Assembly: GCA_902766305.1 (NCBI GenBank)
Contig: CACXDE010000237.1
Location: 1 to 5,893 of the forward strand
DNA: 5,893 nucleotides
From: an uncultured Ruminococcus sp.
Lineage (GTDB): Bacteria; Bacillota; Clostridia; Oscillospirales; Acutalibacteraceae
Direction of reading: 5' to 3'
The first letter of the stretch is position 1, and each line of letters opens with the position of its first letter. The notes below the pieces were generated by a model. It made no database searches. It had not been told where the DNA came from and saw only the letters and a list, made by a program, of their open reading frames with translations. Both the position numbers and the translations under genes were made by a program. Positions 1 to 5,893 of the stretch are shown here, one piece after another.

Positions 1-1230
1 TCTGTGATAGCGCAGAATATCCTCAGCAGTTTGCTGCATCGCCGGGAAAGCAGAACGGGTGAGCTGATTAGCATAAATAACGATATTGACACCGTGTTCT
101 GCAAGTTCTTCCTCAGTTATCGTGTTAAAACTTGATGGAACAACAACTATAGGTGTTTTCTTGTCCTTCTCACGGAATTTATCACAGAATTCCAGAATTT
201 CAGCAGGATCTTTTTTTCTGCTGTGGATCATTATACCGTCTGCACCTGCAGCTACAAAAGCAAATGCTCTGTTAAGTGCATCATCCATTCCCTGCTCGAG
301 AATAAGGCTTTCTATTCTTGCAATGATCATAAAATCATCGGTAAGCTGAGCACGCTTTCCGGCTGCTATCTTTTCGCTGAACTCCTCTATAGAAGCCTGT
401 GTCTGCTTGACCTCTGTACCGAAAAGACTGTTTTTCTTAAGACCAGTCTTATCCTCAATAATAACAGCACTTACACCCATTCTTTCAAGTGTACGAACAT
501 TATACACAAAGTGTTCTGTAAGTCCGCCTGTATCACCATCAAGAATGATTGGCTTGGTTGTTACCTCCATAATATCATCTATTGTGCGAAGTCTTGAAGA
601 CATATCGACAAGCTCGATATCAGGCTTACCCTTTGCAGTGCTGTCACAAAGACTGCTGACCCACATACCGTCGAACTGATCGAGATGACCATCATTTTCA
701 ACTATCGTCTTTTCAGCAATAAGTCCGGTCAAACCGCTGTGTGCCTCAATAACTTTAACAACAGGACACATATCAATAAGCTGTCTTAGCCTTTTGCGCC
801 TGTATTCGGGCATAGCAAGCTTTTCCTTGAGCTGCTGATCTACTTTTTTAACCTTTTCATTATATGTATAGGGAATGTCAATCACCTGACCGCCATATTC
901 TGCCATCTTTTCCTGTACATGTGTGCGTATTACAGACTCGGGTCCATCCTTCCAGTTATCACCGTGTATGACATAATCGGGATGAATTAGCTCAATCACA
1001 TCGTCATAAAGCATATCGTTCTGTATCACAACATCTTCGACACCGTCAAGAGAACGATAGAGCTTAACTCTTTCCTCCTGCGAAAGAGTAGGGAATTTAT
1101 TATATCTGATCAGAGCCTTGTCGGACAATGATCCGACAATTACTTTTCCAAGCTTATGGGCTTCTTCTATAATATTAAGATGTCCTTCATGAATAATATC
1201 GGTACAAAAGCATGTGTATACAGTCTTCAT
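1..1230 (-). CDS. aepX: Phosphoenolpyruvate mutase with N-terminal cytidylyltransferase-like domain (C-terminus cut by window edge)
   Basis: This cytosolic enzyme converts phosphoenolpyruvate to phosphonopyruvate, the C-P bond-forming first step of phosphonate biosynthesis. My own translation gives 410 codons with no stop before the left edge; homologues are usually about 430 residues, so only the tail is missing. Residues 1-130 form a nucleotidyltransferase-like domain with an HxGH motif (HEGH, 14-17). Residues 150-410 form the PEP mutase barrel (isocitrate lyase/PEP mutase superfamily). The mutase signature EDK-X5-NS is complete at 259-268, DGDTGG (231-236) supplies the metal-binding aspartates, and IARIES lies at 303-308. 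The ATG at 1230 has a GGGAG ribosome binding site 8 bases upstream and follows the aminotransferase stop by 13 bases, so the two are co-transcribed. In the N-terminal domain, the region where TagD-like enzymes carry a GIS(S/T)T motif reads YTYNEKVKK instead, so nucleotidyl transfer by this domain is doubtful. The mutase call is very secure. Confidence 0.95.
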   Translation of the reverse strand, partial: MKTVYTCFCTDIIHEGHLNIIEEAHKLGKVIVGSLSDKALIRYNKFPTLSQEERVKLYRSLDGVEDVVIQNDMLYDDVIELIHPDYVIHGDNWKDGPESVIRTHVQEKMAEYGGQVIDIPYTYNEKVKKVDQQLKEKLAMPEYRRKRLRQLIDMCPVVKVIEAHSGLTGLIAEKTIVENDGHLDQFDGMWVSSLCDSTAKGKPDIELVDMSSRLRTIDDIMEVTTKPIILDGDTGGLTEHFVYNVRTLERMGVSAVIIEDKTGLKKNSLFGTEVKQTQASIEEFSEKIAAGKRAQLTDDFMIIARIESLILEQGMDDALNRAFAFVAAGADGIMIHSRKKDPAEILEFCDKFREKDKKTPIVVVPSSFNTITEEELAEHGVNIVIYANQLTRSAFPAMQQTAEDILRYHR

Positions 1231-1243
1231 TTCTTTTACTCCC

Positions 1244-2377
1244 TTAATCATTATATTTTACCGGAACAGATATATTGTTTTTCATCAATGCTTCCTTGAA
1301 TACATTAAAGAAATCATGTATATCATTTTCGTCTATTGCCCCCAAAGCGCAAAGACGGAAGGTGTTTGTGGTGCTGATTTTTCCCGGATAGATCGTAAAT
1401 CCGCGCTCATAGCAGTAATCATGAACCTTCTCAAAGCTCCAGTTCTTATCATCAGGATAGACAGCGGAAGATACAAGACCTGCTCTCCATTCAGGCTTTA
1501 TTACCTGACGGAAACCGAGTTCATCGAGTCCTTGATTAATTGCATTAAACACCCTTGTGTGCCTTGCCCATTTTGCCTGCTCACCCTCAGCCCAATACTC
1601 CTTAAGAGCCTGAATAGTGGCATAGATGGTCTGCACAGGGGGAGTGAAATGCATTTCGCCTGTCTTGCAGAAAAAGTCGTACTGCAGAAACAGGTTGCAA
1701 TAATATGAACGTTTCGGATAATTTGCACTCTCTTCGATGATCTTTCTGTTACCTACAACAAAGCTCAGCCCAGTAAAAGACATAAGTCCTTTCTGAGCAG
1801 ATGCCATACAGAAGTCAATATTATCCTCTTCTATATTAATGGGACGCATAGCGTATGTGCTTGTCGTATCGACAGTAAATACAGCACCGTACTGATGAGC
1901 AAGTGCGCCGATCTCTCTTATCGGATTCAGGATACCTGTACCCGTCTCATTATGTGTGGTATGAACAAGAGCAATATCAGGATTATTTTTCAGCGTTTCC
2001 TCAACAACTGCAAGATCAGGTCTTTCGTCTACAGGGAAACGCAGATCAATATGCGGCAGTCCGTAATACTCACATATTTCCACAGCCCTTGTGCTGTATG
2101 CTCCGTTATTGACCACAAGTATCTTCTTTCCTCCCGGCAAAAGAGAGTTAAGGCAGACATCAATATTGATAGTACCCGAACCGCAGAAAAGAACGGATGT
2201 GTATTTTTCGGGATCGCCATGCACGATCTTAACGAGGTCTTCACGAAGTCCCTTCATCAGTCCTCCGAAGTCCTTTTCACGGGGGCAGATATCAGGAACT
2301 ACCTGAGCATATTTCACTGTATCCGTCGTAGTCGAAGGACCGGGGTTAAGAAGAATATTTCTCTTTATACTTTCCAT
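1244..2377 (-). CDS. 2-aminoethylphosphonate aminotransferase (PhnW/AEPT-type, PLP-dependent)
   Basis: A 377-residue class V (fold type I) PLP aminotransferase. In this context it should run in the biosynthetic direction, aminating phosphonoacetaldehyde to 2-aminoethylphosphonate; the PhnW family does the reverse in catabolism. Visible landmarks are NPGP (11-14), the phosphate-binding GSG (66-68), NETGTG (143-148), the PLP-ring aspartate D170 in FTVD, the Schiff-base lysine K196 in SAQKG, and YPGK (330-333) with R341 near the C-terminus. The frame stays open up to an ATG at 2413, but I chose the ATG at 2377. It has a perfect AGGAGG 8 bases upstream (2386-2391), and the protein from there begins where PhnW-type enzymes begin. 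The upstream nucleotidyltransferase stops at 2391-2393, leaving a 13-base gap, and the PEP mutase follows 13 bases after the stop. In some bacteria this enzyme is fused to the nucleotidyltransferase; here they are separate and in different frames. The gene is intact. Confidence 0.93.
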   Translation of the reverse strand: MESIKRNILLNPGPSTTTDTVKYAQVVPDICPREKDFGGLMKGLREDLVKIVHGDPEKYTSVLFCGSGTINIDVCLNSLLPGGKKILVVNNGAYSTRAVEICEYYGLPHIDLRFPVDERPDLAVVEETLKNNPDIALVHTTHNETGTGILNPIREIGALAHQYGAVFTVDTTSTYAMRPINIEEDNIDFCMASAQKGLMSFTGLSFVVGNRKIIEESANYPKRSYYCNLFLQYDFFCKTGEMHFTPPVQTIYATIQALKEYWAEGEQAKWARHTRVFNAINQGLDELGFRQVIKPEWRAGLVSSAVYPDDKNWSFEKVHDYCYERGFTIYPGKISTTNTFRLCALGAIDENDIHDFFNVFKEALMKNNISVPVKYND

Positions 2378-2385
2378 TTCATTTT

Positions 2386-2391
2386 CCTCCT
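2386..2391 (-). promoter_or_regulatory. Ribosome binding site AGGAGG deciding the aminotransferase start
   Basis: On the minus strand AGGAGG is followed by 8 bases and the ATG at 2377. It overlaps the first base of the TGA stop of the upstream nucleotidyltransferase. The alternative in-frame ATGs at 2413 and 2398 lie upstream of this site and inside the preceding gene, so the 2377 start is preferred. Confidence 0.85.
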
Positions 2392-3172
2392 CAGACATCG
2401 TATGTTTTATCAAGCTTTTTCAGCTCGCTAAATGTATCTATTTCGATAATATCCTCGGCAAAGCATTCTCTGACAGCAACCTTATAATTATCCTTGCAGA
2501 AAACGAGCGGAACCTGTTCCCAGTATCTCTGCTTGCCTTCATCGGTGTTATATATTCCGGTGATATCCTCGGCAAGCTTTTTGCCGTCCTCTTCGCTCCA
2601 GTACGAAATACCTACCATTTGCCAACAGTCTTTTCCGCCGACCTTTTCTTCTGTAATAATACCGTTAGTAACCTCAAAGCACCAATCGTCTGTTTCATCT
2701 TTCTTTATTGCAAGAAAATCAGAAGTTAAGTGATATGGTGTAATAATATCAGGATTGCTTATCATCAGATCGGCTTCAAATACATATGCGTTGGAAAGCA
2801 GTTCCTTTGCACAAAGTGCGGATGAAATATTGTTTGCCGAATTATACATCGGGTTTTCTATAAATTTTATCATCGGATATTTATACAGAAGCTGATCGAA
2901 CTGTTCTGCAAGATATCCTCGAACTATGTATATCTCCTCTATCCCTGCCGCAAGGCAAGCGTCGATAAGACCGTCAATTATTCTCTTTCCGTTCACACGG
3001 ACAAGAGGTTTCGGGGTATTGATCGTTATTGGGACAAGACGGGGCCGAACCCGGCGGCTATGAAGATCGCGCGCTTGGCGCGGTAAGGGGAAAGGAGGGC
3101 TTTTTCTTCTTCTGACAAAGATTCCTTTTGACTTATAATATCGAATTGTTCCTTGCTAAGTTTATTTGCCAT
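2391..3172 (-). pseudogene. LicC/PntC-type nucleotidyltransferase, probably CTP:2-aminoethylphosphonate cytidylyltransferase, disrupted by a frameshift
   Basis: Intact, this enzyme would activate a small phospho- or phosphono-compound with CTP. LicC uses phosphocholine and PntC uses 2-aminoethylphosphonate; the adjoining phosphonate genes favour CMP-AEP. The gene is in two frames. From the ATG at 3172, 43 codons read through KRAIFIAAGFG, the start of the nucleotide-binding loop, then run into a TAA at 3026-3028. The rest of the family pattern, RLVPITINTPKPLVRVNGK, continues one frame over from about 3043 and stays open to the TGA at 2391-2393. One base, most likely the T of a serine TCC, appears lost between 3043 and 3044. 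A later GTG at 2996 is only an internal valine with no ribosome binding site, so a working fragment is unlikely. The short N-terminal arm (about 33 residues) before the catalytic domain is of unknown role. The ATG overlaps the acetyltransferase stop by 11 bases. The lesion lies in an unusually GC-rich patch; sequencing error is possible. Confidence 0.87.
3031..3100. other. GC-rich patch (about 69% G+C) inside the nucleotidyltransferase gene
   Basis: By direct count 48 of 70 bases are G or C, against roughly 30-50% in sampled lines elsewhere in the window. It encodes the end of the N-terminal arm and the nucleotide-binding loop, using GC-ending codons (CGC, GCC, AAG, GCG, GGG, TTC) where neighbouring genes mostly use AT-ending ones. 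It holds two small inverted repeats, GCCG-AACC-CGGC at 3044-3055 and CGCG-CTTGG-CGCG near 3080, and the frameshift lies at its left end. It could be a recombined segment from a GC-rich relative, or simply a hard-to-sequence stretch. Confidence 0.7.
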
Positions 3173-3785
3173 ATGATTTCCACATTCCCTTTCGTTTAGA
3201 TAATTCATTTAGAAGAATCATACTTTTTTCTCCAGACCATGTAAGTCTTCCGTTATTTGATATTTTCTTTGCCGGCACACCAGCTATTGCAATGTTTTCC
3301 TCTTCAAACGATTTATTTACGACTGCATTTGCTCCAACTGCAATGTTATTCGCAATATGAACATCGCCCAAAATAACTGCACCTACACCTATAACGCAAT
3401 TATCACCTATTTTAGGAACACCGCCCGTAGCACCATGAGCAACTATTGATGTGTTGATATGCACGGAAAGATTATCCCCGCATTTTGCTTTTCCATTTAT
3501 TAGAATTGGACCCGTATGCATTATTTTCAGCCCACGTCCACATGTGTTTATAGGAATATGAATACTAAGCTTTACAGACAGCCTATTGAGCAATAGTTTG
3601 AAATACGCTGCCATTATTCGGTGATGGCAATTAGTGTGATATTCACAATGTCTCAATGTCCACTGATACTTTCAGATGTAGTCTGTTTCAGTTAGCGGAA
3701 AAATCGCCCAGGTTGCATGAATTTTTTTATATTTATTTTTTTCATAAGACAACCAATCTTTCAGATCTGATTTGTTATTTATCAT
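3162..3785 (-). pseudogene. Serine-acetyltransferase-like hexapeptide acetyltransferase, interrupted by an in-frame TGA
   Basis: A left-handed beta-helix acetyltransferase of the CysE-like group common in polysaccharide loci, where members probably O-acetylate a sugar or supply O-acetylserine. The full gene starts at the ATG at 3785, behind an AGGAG site with a 6-base spacer. It reads 37 codons, ending LTETDYI, and hits TGA at 3672-3674. The same frame then resumes with KYQWTLRHCEYHTN and stays open to TAA at 3162-3164, for a length of 206 sense codons plus the internal stop. Counting from 3785, the helix covers about residues 85-165, with HTGP at 90-93, HINTSIVA from 109, GVGAVILGD from 133 and AGVPAKK at 168-174. 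As I recall the family, tryptophan is usual at the stop position, so a TGG-to-TGA change is the simplest explanation. The remaining open part could start only at a TTG at 3656 or an ATG at 3614, neither with a ribosome binding site. The gene end overlaps the nucleotidyltransferase start. Confidence 0.85.
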
Positions 3786-3791
3786 ATAAAA

Positions 3792-3796
3792 CTCCT
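3792..3796 (-). promoter_or_regulatory. Ribosome binding site AGGAG for the interrupted acetyltransferase
   Basis: AGGAG followed by TTTTAT and the ATG at 3785. It fixes the true start of the acetyltransferase well upstream of the premature stop, and shows that bases 3657-3785 are coding rather than an intergenic spacer. Confidence 0.8.
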
Positions 3797-3817
3797 ATAG
3801 TTTGTAAAAATCATTCC

Positions 3818-4711
3818 TTATTGCAATTGTTTAATATTGATCCATTCTCCAAAGTTATAATCCCACTTATCAGGTTCAAAAGGAACCATGCCACTCCAAT
3901 GTGAAAAAGTAATCTCTCCAAACAAAACCTTCTCATCTACCTCATAAAAGTCGATCCTCGCATGAGGTATTCCTTTAGAAAGAATAGCTGCCAACTGTTT
4001 CATTTTCTCGAAATTTTTCGGTTTATGTGGAAGTATATCTGAATTAGGATGTCCATTAGTAAATTCTAAATGATTAAAGTTTTCATCAAAAAAATCAAAT
4101 TTTGTTTCAGTGTCTTTTCGACCACGATCAGTTGCTATAAATAGTGCCTTTACCTCACCATCAAATGCAAAAAATTTGTAATCGCGTAACTCACCGTCTT
4201 CATTATCTTCCATATATGTTTCTGCAATTATGCGTGGTTTGACATCTTTATATGGCCATTCTCTGCCTGCTTTATAATAATTTTTTGAAAGAGATTTATT
4301 TATTTTCACCTTTGCTTGTTCTATATCAAGAATTTTTTTATCTTTACAAATTACCAATCCTCCACTGTCGTGGGTACATTTTAATACAAACTGTTGTGGA
4401 AGAGACGAAAAATCAATATCTTCAAATCTGTCCCATACTCCTAATGTAGGTATAATATATTCCTCACCAATAATGTCTGCAACATATTTTTTTACCAAGT
4501 ACTTATCAACCATTATCGTGTATTCGGGTTTTCTATTGTTAAGTTTCAACCACTGAATCTTTTCGGTATATCTTTTTGGAGAAGAAAGATTAAGTTTTCT
4601 ACCCATTCTTGCCCAATATACTATTTTTAGATAATTTTCATCCGACAAGAAGTTTAGCATCCCCTTAGCTGCAATCCTGGCTACCATTTTATGAAATATA
4701 TTACGTTTCAT
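3818..4711 (-). CDS. TupA-like ATP-grasp enzyme of a cell-surface glycan locus
   Basis: A 297-residue protein of the TupA-like ATP-grasp family. ATP-grasp enzymes join a carboxylate to an amine or similar nucleophile using ATP. The family's namesake belongs to teichuronopeptide synthesis in alkaliphilic Bacillus, so a role attaching an amino acid or peptide to a glycan is inferred; members are often labelled glycosyltransferases in databases without proof. Visible features are an N-terminal helical region with RYTEKIQWLK (47-56), a probable ATP-binding lysine K111 in FVLKCTHDSGG, ETYMED (164-169), DYKFFAFDGE (177-186), and the metal-binding end HARIDF (250-255) and FGEITFSHWSG (264-274), with D254 and E266 the likely magnesium ligands. 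No signal peptide or membrane segment is seen, so it should be cytosolic. The ATG at 4711 has a weak purine-rich AGAAGAG site upstream. It lies 39 bases after the flippase stop and 32 bases before the acetyltransferase start. The gene is intact and clearly AT-rich. Confidence 0.85.
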   Translation of the reverse strand: MKRNIFHKMVARIAAKGMLNFLSDENYLKIVYWARMGRKLNLSSPKRYTEKIQWLKLNNRKPEYTIMVDKYLVKKYVADIIGEEYIIPTLGVWDRFEDIDFSSLPQQFVLKCTHDSGGLVICKDKKILDIEQAKVKINKSLSKNYYKAGREWPYKDVKPRIIAETYMEDNEDGELRDYKFFAFDGEVKALFIATDRGRKDTETKFDFFDENFNHLEFTNGHPNSDILPHKPKNFEKMKQLAAILSKGIPHARIDFYEVDEKVLFGEITFSHWSGMVPFEPDKWDYNFGEWINIKQLQ

Positions 4712-4750
4712 TTTTTATTACTCTTCTTTCCCAAATAGTATGTAAACATT

Positions 4751-5893
4751 TTACCCTTTTCTTTTTATAATTCTATGTACTGATTCACCCAGAGCTGATA
4801 AATTATCTCTGTAAAACAGCCAAGAACTAACTATCAAAATTAAGAAGTGAACTGTCAAACTTATTAAAACACAGTAAACCCAAGATAACCAATTAGACAC
4901 AACAATAAATTGCAGAATCAGGTTTGAGGCAAGTACAGATAGTGCTGTCGTCCCTATCAACCATAATACTCGCTTAATCATTATTGTAAATGGACGACTC
5001 AGCAAATGCTTAGATACATAGTGTCCATACTGAAATGAACGGAATGTATTAGCGGCAACAGTGCCAATAACGGCACCAACTATACCTAAAAATGGTATCA
5101 GTGTTACAGTCAATACAATATTAATCGCTGCTTCAACAAAGGATCCGACCTTTGTTTGCTTATAATGTCCTGCTGCCTGTACAAGGGTAACATAAGGCAT
5201 TCTTATACACATTGTTCCTACAGCTAAGGTTAACAGTAGAGCAAATAGCGGTCTTATATATTCCACATCAGTTACATTCTTAGTGTATACTTTTACAAAT
5301 GGAAGAATCAAAACTAACATACAGCCTGAAAACATTTGAGCAACTGAAAACATTAAGTATTCATATTTTTCAAAATTTTTCTTTAATACAGCCATTTCTT
5401 TTTTTGCCCACATATCTCCAAATGCTGCTTCCATTCCATTTGTAAAAACCTGCATTAATCGAATCAATCCTTGTGATACTAATGCATAAACAGTGTATAC
5501 CGATACCTCTGATGCACGACATAATAATGTAATAAAGAAAATATCAACATTTTCGTGTACAATGTTTGCAATAGAATTTGCTAAAACATCCCAGCGACCT
5601 TTTAAAGCAGTTTTATCTGGTTCAGCCTTCTTATTTAATCTATAACGTCTCTGCACATATAAGTATAATATAATTGGATTAAGTGCATATACAATTCCAC
5701 TGCCTAGTTTTGCCAGTACAATCGAACCACCGCCGATTATAATAATCGCTGATATAACCGTGTTCATAATGATTGTAATTGTCTGTAATATATTAATTAC
5801 ATACATTGCTTGTGCAGCTGATATAAGTGCTTTATAAGCATTACCAAAAAAATATTGAACACAATTACTTAGTCCAATTATTACCACAAGCAA
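4751..5893 (-). CDS. Polysaccharide flippase, Wzx/MATE-like (N-terminus cut by window edge)
   Basis: This integral membrane protein would flip undecaprenyl-linked glycan units across the cytoplasmic membrane. The open frame runs off the right edge with no ribosome binding site at the TTG there, so about 380 C-terminal residues remain; full-length relatives are near 480-500. Hydrophobic membrane segments are visible around residues 1-17, 33-55, 62-80, 106-124, 180-203, 212-230, 252-275, 305-333 and 336-361, with a basic loop QRRYRLNKK (81-89) in the middle and a basic tail RIIKRKG at the end. The repeated pattern of paired helices with few charged residues fits the MOP exporter superfamily (polysaccharide synthase/MATE). 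It ends in TAA 39 bases before the ATP-grasp gene. Its place at the head of the visible genes supports export of the glycan that the downstream enzymes decorate. Substrate specificity cannot be read from the sequence. Confidence 0.88.
   Translation of the reverse strand: MLVVIIGLSNCVQYFFGNAYKALISAAQAMYVINILQTITIIMNTVISAIIIIGGGSIVLAKLGSGIVYALNPIILYLYVQRRYRLNKKAEPDKTALKGRWDVLANSIANIVHENVDIFFITLLCRASEVSVYTVYALVSQGLIRLMQVFTNGMEAAFGDMWAKKEMAVLKKNFEKYEYLMFSVAQMFSGCMLVLILPFVKVYTKNVTDVEYIRPLFALLLTLAVGTMCIRMPYVTLVQAAGHYKQTKVGSFVEAAINIVLTVTLIPFLGIVGAVIGTVAANTFRSFQYGHYVSKHLLSRPFTIMIKRVLWLIGTTALSVLASNLILQFIVVSNWLSWVYCVLISLTVHFLILIVSSWLFYRDNLSALGESVHRIIKRKG

Noticed and set aside
2378..2413. Longer aminotransferase start at 2413 or 2398
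   Set aside because: Both starts overlap the upstream gene and precede the AGGAGG site. The ATG at 2377 has ideal spacing and fits the family N-terminus.
1895..2431. Plus-strand open frame of 178 codons opposite the aminotransferase
   Set aside because: It lies antisense to a gene with clear catalytic motifs, has no family features and no good ribosome binding site. It is a shadow of the minus-strand coding sequence, as are the other plus-strand frames at 86-679 and 1214-1708.
3041..3044. Phase-variable homopolymer
   Set aside because: A run of four C is too short to slip at phase-variation rates.
3038..3046. Programmed -1 ribosomal frameshift at the CCCC run
   Set aside because: A slip of the proline tRNA back one base on CCCC would restore the frame, but there is no X-XXY-YYZ slippery heptamer, and the product would have proline in place of the expected serine. 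Kept only as a remote possibility.
3044..3088. Small GC-rich inverted repeats as a terminator
   Set aside because: Stems are only 4 base pairs, lie inside coding sequence and lack a following U-tract in the transcribed direction.
3672..3674. TGA read as tryptophan or selenocysteine
   Set aside because: Tryptophans in all the intact genes are TGG, and a TGA properly ends the nucleotidyltransferase just before the next ribosome binding site. A tryptophan position is not a place for selenocysteine. A point mutation or error is simpler.

Overview
The window is a single block of minus-strand genes, transcribed from the right edge (5893) toward the left edge (1). I see no credible gene on the plus strand. 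The gene set, strong AGGAG-type ribosome binding sites, tight packing and moderate-to-low GC suggest a member of the Clostridia (Firmicutes), perhaps a Ruminococcus- or Lachnospiraceae-like gut bacterium. That assignment comes from the look of the proteins, not from a database search.

In transcription order the genes are: (1) the C-terminal three quarters or so of a Wzx/MATE-type polysaccharide flippase, cut by the right edge; (2) a TupA-like ATP-grasp enzyme; (3) a serine-acetyltransferase-like left-handed beta-helix acetyltransferase, broken by an in-frame TGA at codon 38; (4) a LicC/PntC-type nucleotidyltransferase, broken by a one-base frameshift inside its nucleotide-binding motif; (5) a 2-aminoethylphosphonate (AEP) aminotransferase of the PhnW family; (6) a phosphoenolpyruvate mutase with an N-terminal cytidylyltransferase-like domain, cut by the left edge just before its C-terminus. 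Genes 3 to 6 are separated by 13 bases or overlap by 11, so they look like one operon, and genes 1 to 3 follow each other with gaps of only 32-39 bases.

Together they describe a cell-surface glycan locus that decorates its polymer with a phosphonate. PEP mutase makes phosphonopyruvate, a decarboxylase (not in this window) would give phosphonoacetaldehyde, the aminotransferase makes AEP, and the nucleotidyltransferase would activate it as CMP-AEP for transfer to a sugar. The acetyltransferase and ATP-grasp enzyme would add further acyl or amino-acid decorations, and the flippase would export the lipid-linked unit. A phosphonopyruvate decarboxylase and a LicD-like transferase are expected just outside the window.

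The most notable observation is that two neighbouring genes carry independent inactivating lesions, while the genes on either side are intact. The frameshift lies inside a 70-base patch that is about 69% G+C, unlike anything around it. The lesions may be real decay of the decoration step or sequencing/assembly errors; the sequence alone cannot decide.
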